Shown: in pieces, positions 40,265 through 49,104 of the stretch
Layout: each line of letters opens with the position of its first letter
Numbering within the stretch: the first letter of the stretch is position 1
Assembly: GCF_013385985.1 (NCBI RefSeq)
Contig: NZ_JACAOY010000017.1
Coordinates: 160-64,159, forward strand
DNA length: 64,000 nucleotides
Source of the DNA: Pseudomonas sp. B6002
GTDB taxonomy: Bacteria; Pseudomonadota; Gammaproteobacteria; Pseudomonadales; Pseudomonadaceae
Direction: 5' to 3'
Notes under the pieces: generated by a model
What the model was told of the DNA's origin: nothing
Seen by the model: the letters and a program-made list of their open reading frames with translations, nothing else
Databases searched by the model: none
Program-made: the position numbers and the translations under genes

Positions 40265-41032
40265 ATGTTGGTCATCGATACCAGTTTTCCTGCCACCGGC
40301 TTCAACGAACGCTACGGCGAGCCCGTGCGGCAGGTGATCCTGCATTACACCGCGTTGCCCTTTGCGTCATCCCTGCGCATTTTGACCCAGGACGGTGTGA
40401 GTGCGCATTACCTGGTGCCTGACCCCGAAGAACCCAGCTATCGCGCGGCGTCCTATGACGAGTTGCGAGTGTTTCGCCTGGTGGACGAAAGCAGGCGCGC
40501 CTGGCATGCCGGGGTCAGTCACTGGGAGGGGCGCGACAACCTCAACAGCCGCTCGATCGGTATCGAGCTGGTCAATCTGGCGCGGGATGATGCGGGCGTC
40601 TTCACCTTTCCCGCGTACGCCGAGGAACAGATCGAGGTGTTGATTGCGCTGCTGCGCGACATCGTGGGTCGCTATCCACAGATAGAGCCTGCGGGCATCC
40701 TCGGGCACTCGGATGTGGCGTTTGGGCGCAAGAGCGACCCAGGGCCCAGTATGCCCTGGCGGCATCTGCATGAAGCGGGCATCGGCGCATGGTTCGATGA
40801 GGCGACGCGGGCAATGTACCAGCGCCGGTTTTGCGTCGAGTTACCGCCAGAGGTGGAGGTGGAGCGGGCGTTCCAGCGTTATGGGTATGCGCCGGCGAAG
40901 AACCGGCAAGGCTTTGAACAGCGCACGCGGGCGTTTCAGATGCACTTTCGGCCCCGGGATTATTGCGGTTTCCTGGACGCAGAAACCTGCGCAATTTTGT
41001 ACGCACTGAACGAAAAATACCGAGGCCTCTAA
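40265..41032 (+). CDS. ampDh3: N-acetylmuramoyl-L-alanine amidase, AmpDh3/AmiD-like
   Basis: This 255-residue Amidase_2 domain protein has zinc ligands readable as His27 (VILHYTAL), a central GIELVNL segment and the C-terminal H and D in GILGHSDVAFGRKSDPGP. A short C-terminal peptidoglycan-binding-like helical region follows (about 190-250). Length and layout match P. aeruginosa AmpDh3 (255 residues), which cleaves the amide between MurNAc and the stem peptide. There is no signal peptide, so export would need another route; AmpDh3 has been linked to type VI secretion, but no such genes are nearby. AAGGA precedes the ATG. Confidence 0.82.
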   Translation: MLVIDTSFPATGFNERYGEPVRQVILHYTALPFASSLRILTQDGVSAHYLVPDPEEPSYRAASYDELRVFRLVDESRRAWHAGVSHWEGRDNLNSRSIGIELVNLARDDAGVFTFPAYAEEQIEVLIALLRDIVGRYPQIEPAGILGHSDVAFGRKSDPGPSMPWRHLHEAGIGAWFDEATRAMYQRRFCVELPPEVEVERAFQRYGYAPAKNRQGFEQRTRAFQMHFRPRDYCGFLDAETCAILYALNEKYRGL

Positions 41033-41072
41033 CGTCTGGTTCCTGCGGGTCTATGGATTCACACCGTCCAAA

Positions 41073-41162
41073 TGTGGGAGCGGGCTTGCCCGCGAATACG
41101 GTGGTCCAGTCAGCATTTTTGGTGACTGACAGTCCACCTTCGCGAGCAAGCCCGCTCCCACC
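41073..41162. repeat. REP doublet, GTGGGAGCGGGCTTGCCCGCGA type
   Basis: Inverted copies (GTGGGAGCGGGCTTGCCCGCG and its reverse complement ending GCCCGCTCCCAC) enclose about 40 bp. It lies between the amidase gene and the pvdH promoter. Confidence 0.88.
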
Positions 41163-41200
41163 TCTGGATCTTCATCCCTCAGTTAAAGATCGGTGGCCAC

Positions 41201-41224
41201 TAAATCCCTCCCGCGCTGATGCGT
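41201..41224 (+). promoter_or_regulatory. PvdS-dependent promoter (IS box) of pvdH
   Basis: TAAAT (41201-41205), followed by CCC, then CGT (41222-41224) with a spacing of exactly 16 bases: this equals the described PvdS consensus TAAAT-N16/17-CGT. It lies 56 bp before the pvdH start. Confidence 0.85.
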
Positions 41225-41279
41225 TTCCAGAACAGGAAATCCGTGCGCATGCCCCTTGGGCCCGATGAGGGATCTTGTA

Positions 41280-42674
41280 ATGTCCGTCGCTATCAGCCAT
41301 ATCGAAGACACCCCGCTTCAAGAAACGCTTTACCAGTTTGACGAGTCCCCGCTGCTGGCCCGCCAGCGCCAGCAGGAATCCAATGCCCGCAGCTACCCTC
41401 GGCGTATCCCCCTGGCGCTCAAGCGCGCCAAGGGCATCTATGTGGAAGATGTGGAAGGTCGTCGTTTCATCGACTGCTTGGCCGGTGCTGGCACCTTGGC
41501 GCTGGGGCATAACCACGCGGTGGTGATCGCGGCCATTCAGCAGGTGTTGAGCGACGAACTGCCGCTGCACACCCTCGACCTGACCACGCCGGTCAAGGAC
41601 CAGTTCGTGCAGGACCTGTTCGGCTTGCTGCCGGCTGAGTTGGCGCGCGAAGCGAAGATCCAGTTCTGTGGCCCCACGGGCACCGATGCGGTGGAAGCCG
41701 CGTTGAAACTGGTACGCACCGCCACCGGTCGCAGCACCGTGCTGTCGTTCCAGGGCGGTTACCACGGCATGAGCCAGGGCGCGTTGAGCCTGATGGGCAG
41801 CCTGGGGCCGAAGAAACCACTGGGCGCACTGCTCGGCAATGGCGTGCAGTTCCTGCCGTACCCTTATGACTACCGCTGCCCGTTTGGCCTGGGCGGCGCC
41901 GAAGGGGTTCGCGTCAACCTGCATTACCTGGAAAACCTGCTCAACGACCCGGAGGCGGGCGTCTTGCTGCCGGCGGCGGTGATTGTGGAAGTGGTGCAGG
42001 GCGAAGGTGGCGTGATCCCGGCCGATCTCGATTGGTTGCGCGGCCTGCGGCGCATCACCGAGCAGGCGGGCGTGGCGTTGATCGTCGATGAAATCCAGAG
42101 CGGTTTCGGCCGCACCGGCAAGATGTTTGCCTTTGAGCACGCCGGGATCATTCCGGATGTGGTGGTGATGTCCAAGGCCATCGGCGGCAGCCTGCCACTG
42201 GCCGTGGTGGTGTACCGCGACTGGCTCGACACCTGGCTGCCCGGCGCCCATGCCGGGACGTTCCGCGGTAACCAGATGGCGATGGCGGCCGGTTCGGCGG
42301 TGATGCGCTACCTCAAGGAGCACGACCTGGCCGGCCATGCCGCCGTCATGGGCGAACGCTTGGGTGAGCACCTGCGCATCCTGCAACGGGATTTCCCGCA
42401 ACTGGGGGATATCCGTGGCCGTGGGCTGATGCTCGGCGTGGAGCTGGTGGACCCGAACGGCAAGCCCGATGTTCAGGGCCACCCACCGGTGCATCGTCAG
42501 CTGGCACCGCTGGTGCAGCGCGAGTGCCTCAAGCGCGGCCTGATCCTGGAGTTGGGCGGGCGCCATGGCAGCGTGGTGCGCTTCCTACCGCCGCTGGTGA
42601 TCACCGGCGCCGAAGTCGACCGCGTCGCCGAGATCTTTGGCCGGGCGTTGGCCGCAGCGGTGGCCAGCCTCTAA
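41280..42674 (+). CDS. pvdH: L-2,4-diaminobutyrate:2-oxoglutarate aminotransferase PvdH
   Basis: This 464-residue class III PLP aminotransferase makes L-2,4-diaminobutyrate from aspartate semialdehyde and glutamate for the pyoverdine chromophore. Visible motifs are [18 protein letters not shown] (phosphate/PLP binding), [14 protein letters not shown] and the PLP lysine in VVMSKAIGG. Length fits PvdH. The start at 41280 follows GAGG 10-13 bases upstream; in-frame codons to 41256 are less likely. A near-consensus PvdS promoter precedes it. PvdL module 4 needs its product, linking it to the synthetase 10 kb away. Confidence 0.93.
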   Translation: MSVAISHIEDTPLQETLYQFDESPLLARQRQQESNARSYPRRIPLALKRAKGIYVEDVEGRRFIDCLAGAGTLALGHNHAVVIAAIQQVLSDELPLHTLDLTTPVKDQFVQDLFGLLPAELAREAKIQFCGPTGTDAVEAALKLVRTATGRSTVLSFQGGYHGMSQGALSLMGSLGPKKPLGALLGNGVQFLPYPYDYRCPFGLGGAEGVRVNLHYLENLLNDPEAGVLLPAAVIVEVVQGEGGVIPADLDWLRGLRRITEQAGVALIVDEIQSGFGRTGKMFAFEHAGIIPDVVVMSKAIGGSLPLAVVVYRDWLDTWLPGAHAGTFRGNQMAMAAGSAVMRYLKEHDLAGHAAVMGERLGEHLRILQRDFPQLGDIRGRGLMLGVELVDPNGKPDVQGHPPVHRQLAPLVQRECLKRGLILELGGRHGSVVRFLPPLVITGAEVDRVAEIFGRALAAAVASL

Positions 42675-42757
42675 TTTTTTTGCAGGTTGGTACGTTTCTA
42701 AAGATATCAGCGCTGCGCACGGTGCGCGGCCAACCTTATTTGCGATGGAGAACAGCA

Positions 42758-42982
42758 ATGACCTCAGTATTTGACCGCGACGACATCCTGTTTCAGGTAG
42801 TGGTCAACCACGAAGAACAGTATTCGATCTGGCCCGACTACAAGGCCGTGCCGGAAGGCTGGCGCACCGTGGGCAAGAGCGGCCTGAAGAAAGAGTGCCT
42901 GGCCTACATCGAAGAAGTCTGGACCGACATGCGCCCGTTGAGCCTGCGCCAGAAGATGGACAGCGCTGCATTGGCAGGCTGA
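42758..42982 (+). CDS. mbtH: MbtH-like protein
   Basis: This 74-residue protein is of the MbtH family, which bind adenylation domains of non-ribosomal synthetases and are needed for their activity or solubility. The signature is complete: [21 protein letters not shown] and [24 protein letters not shown] lies 7 bases before ATG 42758. It lies 83 bp after pvdH. A weak PvdS-like promoter (TAAAG at 42699, N16, CGG) can be read between them with one mismatch in each element, so it may be co-transcribed with pvdH or also have its own promoter. Confidence 0.95.
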   Translation: MTSVFDRDDILFQVVVNHEEQYSIWPDYKAVPEGWRTVGKSGLKKECLAYIEEVWTDMRPLSLRQKMDSAALAG

Positions 42983-42995
42983 TCCACATCCACCC

Positions 42996-43063
42996 CTGTA
43001 GGAGCCGGCTTGCCGGCGATAGCGATTTCAAGGTCGCCATCGCCGGCAAGCCGGCTCCTACAG
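42996..43063. repeat. REP doublet overlapping the 3' end of the MscS-type gene
   Basis: CTGTAGGAGCCGGCTTGCC and its reverse complement flank a short loop (GATAGCG...CGCCATC). The right arm runs into the end of the convergent channel gene: its final Leu codon and TAG stop are the CTGTAG of the REP unit. Confidence 0.9.
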
Positions 43064-45211
43064 TTCGGGTTTTGCTGTTGCTGTCACCACCTGCACGCTC
43101 AAGCGCGGCGTCGCCAGGTCCAACCCCGCTTCATCCAGATGCCGCTTCAACGACAAGTTGAACGCCCGCGACACTTCCCACTGTTTGATCGGCGCCGTCT
43201 TGAACCGGGCGCGCAGGATCGCGCTGCCCGACTCGAAACTCTCCACACCCTGGATCTCCAGCGGCGACCAGATATTGCGGCGTTGCAGCGGGTCGTTGCG
43301 CATTTTCTGACCCACGTCGCGCATCAGTTTGATTGCATCGTCGATTTCCATGTTGTACGGGATCGCCACCCGGAAGATCGCGTAGCCGAATTCCCGCGAG
43401 TAGTTCTTGATGCTCTTGATCTCGCTGAATGGGATGGTGTGCACGATGCCGTCAATGTCGCGCAGGCGCACGGTGCGGATGGTCAGGCCTTCGACGGTGC
43501 CGAGGTGGCCGCCGACGTCGACGTAGTCATCGATGGCCAGGGAGTCTTCGATGATGATGAACAGGCCGGTGATCAAGTCTGCTACCAGCGATTGCGCACC
43601 AAAACCAATCGCCAGGCCGATCACACCGGCACCGGCCAGCAGCGGCGTGACGTTCATGCCCATGTTCGCCAGGGCGACGATCGCGGCAATGATGAAGATG
43701 GTCACGAACAGCACGTTGCGGATCAACGGCATCATGGTCTGCGCGCGTGCGTTGGCCAGGCCTTTGCGCGAGCGGGTGAGGGCATGGTGGATGGCGGTGT
43801 CGCTGAGGATCCAGATCAGCCAGGCGAACAGCAAGGTCCCGGCCAGGCCGAACAGTTTGACGCTGACTTCATGCCCGTCGCCTTCGGTAAAGCGGATCAG
43901 CGACAGGCCCCACACCCGCAGGCCCAGTTCGATAAACACCAGCCACACCATCAGGTGCGCCAAGGTGTAGACAAAGCTTTTCAGGCGCTCGGAGTACAGC
44001 GCATGGCGCTTGTGGCCGCGCTGCGGCTTGAGGGCGTGGCGGCGTACCAGGCCGTTGATCACCATGCACAGCACCAGCAGCACCGTGCACAGCAGTGACT
44101 GGCGCAGGGCGGTGCTGGTGTCGCCGGCCGACACGAAGGTGGCGAACAGCGAGATGCCCACCAGCAGCAGGGCCGGGATGTACCAGAATGAGCCGATGAT
44201 CTCGATGGTGTCGCTGAGGGCACGGCGGGTCAGGCGACGCGACAGCGGCTGGTTGCGGATCAGGTGGGCGATGGGGCGGCGGAAACGCAGGATGAACACG
44301 CCGGTGGACAGCGCCGCCATCACATTGGCCACGGTCGCGGCCGTGTGGGACAAGTGCTGCCCCAGCGCTGCGACCAGTCGCGGGTCGCTCAAGGCCTCGC
44401 CGAAGGCAGCAAAGCTGCCGATCCACCACAGCGGGCGGAAGGCCTGGTGACGCAGGATGTACAGGGCTCGATGGCGGTGCGGGCCGTCGAGCAGGGAAAA
44501 GGCGATCACGCAGATGGCCGAGAAGCAGGTGCCCACCACCAGCGCGTAGGCCAACACCATCGCCAGGGATTTGCCCAGGGAAGAGGGCAGGGCATAACTC
44601 AGGTACACCGTGATCACCAGGGCGATCAGCCATGGCCCCAGTTTGCGCAGGGCGAAACGCACCATGTCCCAGGTGCGCGGGTGCTGCGGCAGTTCTTCGG
44701 GCAGGCCGAAGCGCTCGCGTACCCGGTGGCTGAGCCAGATCAGCGCGGCGGCCAGCAAGCTCCACACGGCCAGGATCAGGGCAAAACCGAAAATGATCGG
44801 CAGCCATTCGCTGGCCGGCAACATCAGGGCATCGAGTTCATCCTTGGCCAGGTCGATTTCGTTGGACCAGCGCCCCAGCGGGCTGTCGGCCCCGGAAAAC
44901 TGCGCTTCGAGGTTGGCCAGGGTGCCGCCGATCAAGCCCAGCACACCTTCTTCGGTGGCCGGTTGGGCTTTTTTCGTGGCTTCACGGAGTTTTTTCAGGT
45001 CGCTCAACAGCTGGGTGCGCTGCTGGTCGTTTTCCAGGGTCTTGATTACCTCGTCCAGCGACTGCCCCAGCGGCACATCGGCCTGGGGTTGGGACTTGGT
45101 GGCGTTGCCCAGCAGGCCGGGCAGGCTCACGGCCTGGGCAGGCGCGAGCGGCAGCAACATGAGCAGGGCGATCAGCAGGGTGCAGGGCAGGGCGAACAGA
45201 CGGGAGAACAC
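43058..45211 (-). CDS. Large MscS-family mechanosensitive channel (YbiO-like)
   Basis: This 717-residue inner-membrane channel begins with GTG. It has a signal-like first helix, a periplasmic helical region (about 30-130) and some ten further membrane segments. The MscS pore and beta domain are at about 525-605, with AGAGVIGLAIGFGAQSLVADL and the IIIEDSLAIDDYVDVGG segment, then the C-terminal domain. Length and pattern resemble E. coli YbiO (741 residues) rather than small MscS. It would open on membrane tension in hypo-osmotic shock. The stop codon lies within a REP element. Confidence 0.88.
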   Translation of the reverse strand: MFSRLFALPCTLLIALLMLLPLAPAQAVSLPGLLGNATKSQPQADVPLGQSLDEVIKTLENDQQRTQLLSDLKKLREATKKAQPATEEGVLGLIGGTLANLEAQFSGADSPLGRWSNEIDLAKDELDALMLPASEWLPIIFGFALILAVWSLLAAALIWLSHRVRERFGLPEELPQHPRTWDMVRFALRKLGPWLIALVITVYLSYALPSSLGKSLAMVLAYALVVGTCFSAICVIAFSLLDGPHRHRALYILRHQAFRPLWWIGSFAAFGEALSDPRLVAALGQHLSHTAATVANVMAALSTGVFILRFRRPIAHLIRNQPLSRRLTRRALSDTIEIIGSFWYIPALLLVGISLFATFVSAGDTSTALRQSLLCTVLLVLCMVINGLVRRHALKPQRGHKRHALYSERLKSFVYTLAHLMVWLVFIELGLRVWGLSLIRFTEGDGHEVSVKLFGLAGTLLFAWLIWILSDTAIHHALTRSRKGLANARAQTMMPLIRNVLFVTIFIIAAIVALANMGMNVTPLLAGAGVIGLAIGFGAQSLVADLITGLFIIIEDSLAIDDYVDVGGHLGTVEGLTIRTVRLRDIDGIVHTIPFSEIKSIKNYSREFGYAIFRVAIPYNMEIDDAIKLMRDVGQKMRNDPLQRRNIWSPLEIQGVESFESGSAILRARFKTAPIKQWEVSRAFNLSLKRHLDEAGLDLATPRLSVQVVTATAKPEL

Positions 45212-45283
45212 TAGGCGGTCAACCTTGGAAACGACGGGTTGATCGAGTGTACGAGGCCGCTATGCCAGATGCGAGTGCATTTG

Positions 45284-45460
45284 TCATTCCGCCAGTTTGG
45301 CGAGGATCTTGTAGACCACCGTGCCCAGTATCAGCAGCATGCCGATCCACATGCCAAACACGCCGAGGGGCTTGTCGCGAAAGTTGAAACCCGTCGCCAG
45401 CAGGATCATGCCGATCAGGATCGGGATAAGCATGGCGTGGAACGAGGACATGGAGATCAT
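45284..45460 (-). CDS. Small two-helix membrane protein, unknown
   Basis: This 58-residue hydrophobic protein has two membrane helices (about 8-22 and 33-52) joined by a short charged loop (NFRDKPLG). I do not recognise the family. The start at 45460 has AAGG about 10 bases upstream; an in-frame start further upstream would add 12 Arg-rich residues. It lies just upstream of the MscS-type gene on the same strand (72 bp). Confidence 0.6.
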   Translation of the reverse strand: MISMSSFHAMLIPILIGMILLATGFNFRDKPLGVFGMWIGMLLILGTVVYKILAKLAE

Positions 45461-45559
45461 GGGACGACGGCCTTGTCGGAGTGGGAATACTGACAAGTCT
45501 AGGTCGGATTACAGGAAATGGCGTTGATGTGTGTCAGATAGCGTTGGGTGTTCGGGAGA

Positions 45560-45640
45560 TCGCTATCGCAGGCAAGCCAGCTCCCACATTTTGATTTGTG
45601 AACACATTCAAATGTGGGAGCTGGCTTGCCTGCGATGGCC
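45560..45640. repeat. REP doublet, GTGGGAGCTGGCTTGCCTGCGA type, outward arrangement
   Basis: The left unit reads CGCTATCGCAGGCAAGCCAG and the right reads GTGGGAGCTGGCTTGCCTGC, so the GGGAGC ends meet at the centre. It lies between the small membrane protein gene and the 3' end of apeB. Confidence 0.88.
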
Positions 45641-45651
45641 GCGCCGCGGTC

Positions 45652-46941
45652 TCAGGGCAGGTCGCGGCTGGCGTAAAACGCCCCCAACACCTTCACCAGA
45701 TGCGCCAAATCATGGCTGCCGCACAACTCACGTATCGAGTGCATGGCAAAGGTCGGCAAGCCGATGTCCACGGTGCGCACACCCAAGTGGCTGGCGGTGA
45801 TCGGGCCGATGGTGGAGCCGCAACCCATGTCGCTGCGCACCACGAAGCTCTGCACCGGCACTTCCTGGGCCATGCACAGGTGGCGGAAGAAGCCTGCGGT
45901 TTCGCTGTTGGTGGCGTAGCGCTGGTTGCTGTTGACCTTGATCACCGGGCCCGCATTGAGCTTGGGGCCGTGGTTGGCGTCGTGCTTCTCGGCGTAGTTG
46001 GGGTGTACGCCGTGGGCGTTGTCCGCCGATACCAACAGGGATTTCTGAATGGTGCGTACGAATTCATCACCTTCGGGCAGCAGGCGGCGCAGGGTCTGTT
46101 CCAGCATCGGGCCATCGGCGCCGCACGCCGAGCAGGAGCCGACCTCTTCGTGGTCGTTGCACACCAGCACGCAGGTTTCATCGCTGTCGCTGGTGAGCAA
46201 AGCCTGCAGGCCGGCGTAGCACGACAGCAGGTTGTCCAGGCGTGCGCCGGCGATGAAGTCGCCATTGAGGCCGATCACTGCGGCGCTCTGGGTGTCGTAG
46301 AAGCTCAGCTCGTAGTCGAGCACCACGTCGGCGTTCAGGCCGTGTTCGCGTGCCAGCTGTTCGGTGAGCACGGCGCGGAAGTCCACGCGCTCGTCACCGG
46401 CAAATTGCGCGAGGATCGGCGGCAGCTCGGTCTGGGCATTGATCGCCCAGCCCTGGTTGGCTTCACGGTTCAGGTGGATGGCCAGGTTGGGGATGATGGC
46501 AATTGGCAGCTTGAAGTCGATCAGTTGGCTTTCGACCTTGCCATCTCGGCGGAAGGTGACGCGGCCGGCCAGGGACAGGTCGCGGTCGAACCACGGCGCC
46601 AGCAGTGCGCCGCCGTAGACTTCCACGCCCAACTGCCAGAAGCCCTGGCGTTGCAACTCGGGCTGGGGCTTGACCCGCAGGCATGGGCTGTCGGTATGGG
46701 CGCCGACCAGGCGAATGCCGCCCAGCAACGGCGAGTGGCGGCCCAGCTTGAAGGCAATGATCGAGGAATCGTTACGGGTGACGTAATAGCGACCGTTGGC
46801 CTCGGTGGCCCAGGTTTCGCGCTCGTCGAGCCGCTGGTAACCCGCCGCTTCCAGGCGCTGGGCCAGGGCAGCAGTGGCATGAAAAGGAGTAGGGGAGGCC
46901 TTGAGGAAGTCGATCAGGCCTTGATTCAACGCTTCGCGCAT
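45652..46941 (-). CDS. apeB: M18-family aminopeptidase ApeB
   Basis: This 429-residue dinuclear zinc aminopeptidase of the aspartyl-aminopeptidase-like M18 family removes N-terminal residues from peptides in the cytoplasm. Visible elements are the metal-binding [14 protein letters not shown], the NDHEEVGS segment with the catalytic/metal glutamates, and the C-terminal metal His in [11 protein letters not shown]. Length is standard for bacterial ApeB (about 430). It stands upstream of the rluA-min region as in P. aeruginosa. Confidence 0.93.
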   Translation of the reverse strand: MREALNQGLIDFLKASPTPFHATAALAQRLEAAGYQRLDERETWATEANGRYYVTRNDSSIIAFKLGRHSPLLGGIRLVGAHTDSPCLRVKPQPELQRQGFWQLGVEVYGGALLAPWFDRDLSLAGRVTFRRDGKVESQLIDFKLPIAIIPNLAIHLNREANQGWAINAQTELPPILAQFAGDERVDFRAVLTEQLAREHGLNADVVLDYELSFYDTQSAAVIGLNGDFIAGARLDNLLSCYAGLQALLTSDSDETCVLVCNDHEEVGSCSACGADGPMLEQTLRRLLPEGDEFVRTIQKSLLVSADNAHGVHPNYAEKHDANHGPKLNAGPVIKVNSNQRYATNSETAGFFRHLCMAQEVPVQSFVVRSDMGCGSTIGPITASHLGVRTVDIGLPTFAMHSIRELCGSHDLAHLVKVLGAFYASRDLP

Positions 46942-47030
46942 AAATAGCTCCAGACAGCAGTGCGCGGAGTTTACCGTATTGGCTCGGGATTTGGCGTGTG
47001 ACTGCTCTCTCGAGCATCACTCATAACCCC

Positions 47031-47118
47031 TGTGGGAGCTGGCTTGCCTGCGAAGGCGGTCTATCGGTAAAAAATGTGGTGCTGACACACCGCTTTCGCA
47101 GGCAAGCCAGCTCCCATA
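47031..47118. repeat. REP doublet, GTGGGAGCTGGCTTGCCTGCGA type
   Basis: Inverted copies (TGTGGGAGCTGGCTTGCC and its reverse complement ending CAGCTCCCA) lie between apeB and rluA, both on the minus strand. Confidence 0.88.
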
Positions 47119-47136
47119 TTTGATCGGGTTCACCCT

Positions 47137-47772
47137 TCAAAAGGGAGCAGGGCACTCGAAGCGCAGGCGTTCGCCGCTTTGCGGGTGGGTGAAGCTCAGC
47201 ATGCTGGCGTGCAGGCACAGGCGCGGCCAGGCGGCCAGGGCTTGTTCGTGGGCATAAAGGCCATCACCGAGCAGCGGGTGGCCGATGGACAGCATGTGTA
47301 CGCGCAATTGATGCGAGCGCCCGGTGATCGGCGTCAGTTCCACGCGGCACCAGTCGCCACAACGTTCCAGCACTTTCCAGAAAGTCAGCGCATGTTTGCC
47401 GAACTCATGGTCCACCACGTGGCGTGGCTTGGTTGGCGGGTCGTAGCGCAGGGGCAGGTCGATGCTGCCGCTGTCCAGCTCCGGTTGGCCCCAGGCCAGG
47501 GCGGTGTAGGCCTTTTCGGTTTCGCGGTCATGAAACTGGCGGGACAGTTCGCGGTGGGTATCGGCGTCCCGGGCCAGCAGGATGATCCCCGAGGTTTCCC
47601 AGTCCAGTCGATGGACGATGCGGGCTTCGGGGTAGCCGTTTTCCTGCAGGCGGGTGATCAGGCAGTCCTTGTTGTCATCGGCGCGGCCGGGCACCGAGAG
47701 CAGCAGGGTCGGCTTGTTCACCACCAGGACGGCGTCGTCCTGATGCAGGATATGGATATTGGACAGCGGCAT
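47137..47772 (-). CDS. rluA: RluA-family pseudouridine synthase
   Basis: This 211-residue synthase has the catalytic motif ARIVHRLDWETSGIILLA, where the Asp of HRLD is the nucleophile, and the conserved TGRSHQLRVHM segment. There is no S4 domain, which fits the RluA type that modifies 23S rRNA and tRNA rather than RluC/RluD. The ATG at 47772 has CGAGG upstream; 17 further in-frame codons are not convincing. It lies after minE on the same strand, as in P. aeruginosa, with a long hairpin between them. Confidence 0.88.
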   Translation of the reverse strand: MPLSNIHILHQDDAVLVVNKPTLLLSVPGRADDNKDCLITRLQENGYPEARIVHRLDWETSGIILLARDADTHRELSRQFHDRETEKAYTALAWGQPELDSGSIDLPLRYDPPTKPRHVVDHEFGKHALTFWKVLERCGDWCRVELTPITGRSHQLRVHMLSIGHPLLGDGLYAHEQALAAWPRLCLHASMLSFTHPQSGERLRFECPAPF

Positions 47773-47796
47773 TAAACAGCCTCGTAACAAACGCCA

Positions 47797-47851
47797 ACGG
47801 CGGCTCGCCCACCCGGTCCCCAAAAAGGGATCAGAGTGAACGAGCCGCCGT
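47797..47851 (-). terminator. Long hairpin between minE and rluA
   Basis: ACGGCGGCTCG (47797-47807) and CGAGCCGCCGT (47841-47851) are a perfect 11-bp inverted repeat. The loop holds a second stem (GGTCCC with GGGATC around CAAAAA). On the minus strand the inner loop has five T, but there is no T run after the outer stem, so it may be an attenuator or RNA-end stabiliser rather than a simple terminator of minCDE. Confidence 0.6.
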
Positions 47852-47868
47852 GGCGGCCGCCTGTTCGA

Positions 47869-48123
47869 TCAACGATCAGGCAGGGTGATATTGAGTTCCA
47901 GAATCGAGCAGCTGCCGTCGTTTTCCAGGGCGACATGCACATCGTCGTTCCCGATATTGACGTACTTGCGGATCACCTCGACCAGTTCCTTCTGCAAGGC
48001 TGGCAAGTAGTCCGGCGTGCTGCGTTGGCCGCGTTCGTGCGCCACGATGATCTGTAGACGCTCTTTCGCTACCGACGCGGTCGTTGGCTTTTTGTTGGCG
48101 CGAAAGAAGTCGAGAAATTTCAT
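47869..48123 (-). CDS. minE: Cell division topological specificity factor MinE
   Basis: This 84-residue protein has the N-terminal membrane-targeting helix (MKFLDFF), the MinD-activating region ([16 protein letters not shown]) and the C-terminal dimer domain ([16 protein letters not shown]). It drives pole-to-pole oscillation of MinCD so that division occurs at midcell. It starts 3 bp after minD. Confidence 0.97.
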   Translation of the reverse strand: MKFLDFFRANKKPTTASVAKERLQIIVAHERGQRSTPDYLPALQKELVEVIRKYVNIGNDDVHVALENDGSCSILELNITLPDR

Positions 48124-48126
48124 TGT

Positions 48127-48939
48127 TTAGTTGCCTCCAAAGATACGCTCGAAGAATCCCTTCTTCTTGACATCGAGGAAGCGATGTTCCACGGACTTGC
48201 CCAGCAGGCGGTCGACGGCATCGCTGTACGCCTGGCCGGCGTCGCTCTGGTCGTCGAGGATGACCGGAACACCTTGGTTGGAGGCTTTGAGTACGGCCTG
48301 GGATTCTGGAATCACGCCCAGCAGGGTCACTGCGAGGATTTCCTTCACGTCTTCAACACCCAGCATTTCGCCGTTGCTGACGCGCTCAGGGTTGTAGCGG
48401 GTGAGCAGCAGGTGCTCCTTGATCGGGTCTTCGCCTTTTTCGGCGCGCTGGGACTTGCTGGCCAGCAGGCCCAGCATGCGGTCCGAGTCACGTACCGAGG
48501 AGACTTCCGGGTTGGTCACCACGATGGCTTCGTCAGCGAAATACATCGCCAGGTGCGCACCGGTTTCGATACCGGCCGGCGAGTCGCAGACCACGTATTC
48601 GAAGGTTTCCTTCAGTTCGGCCAGGACTTTGCCTACGCCTTCTTTGGTCAGCGCGTCCTTGTCACGGGTCTGGCTGGCGGCCAGCACGTACAGGTTCTCG
48701 AGGCGCTTGTCCTTGATCAGGGCCTGTTGCAGGTTGGCTTCGCCGTTTACCACGTTGACGAAGTCGTACACCACGCGGCGTTCGCAGCCCATGATCAGGT
48801 CGAGGTTACGCAAACCGACGTCGAAGTCGACGATGACTGTCTTGTGGCCGCGCAGAGCGAGACCGGTACCGATAGCGGCGCTGGTGGTGGTCTTACCCAC
48901 ACCACCCTTGCCGGATGTAACCACGAGAATCTTGGCCAA
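48127..48939 (-). CDS. minD: Septum site-determining ATPase MinD
   Basis: This 270-residue deviant Walker-A ATPase has KGGVGKTT at about 10-18, switch residues in VDFDVGLRNLDL and CDSPAGIE, and a C-terminal amphipathic membrane-targeting helix (KKKGFFERIFGG). It recruits MinC to the membrane and is displaced by MinE. It is second in minCDE, with 165 bp separating it from minC, so an internal promoter is possible. Confidence 0.98.
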   Translation of the reverse strand: MAKILVVTSGKGGVGKTTTSAAIGTGLALRGHKTVIVDFDVGLRNLDLIMGCERRVVYDFVNVVNGEANLQQALIKDKRLENLYVLAASQTRDKDALTKEGVGKVLAELKETFEYVVCDSPAGIETGAHLAMYFADEAIVVTNPEVSSVRDSDRMLGLLASKSQRAEKGEDPIKEHLLLTRYNPERVSNGEMLGVEDVKEILAVTLLGVIPESQAVLKASNQGVPVILDDQSDAGQAYSDAVDRLLGKSVEHRFLDVKKKGFFERIFGGN

Positions 48940-49104
48940 GGTGTTTCACCCCTAAGGAAAAAGGACTTTTCGGTCCCTGAAAAACATCTCTTGGAACTCG
49001 CTGCAGGCGGACAGCCTTGTAGGAAAAATAATTCCTACACAAGTAATGCCGGTTTCGCTGTGCTATCAGAGTCTAGAGATGCTTGGAAAATGCGGCAGTA
49101 TCCG

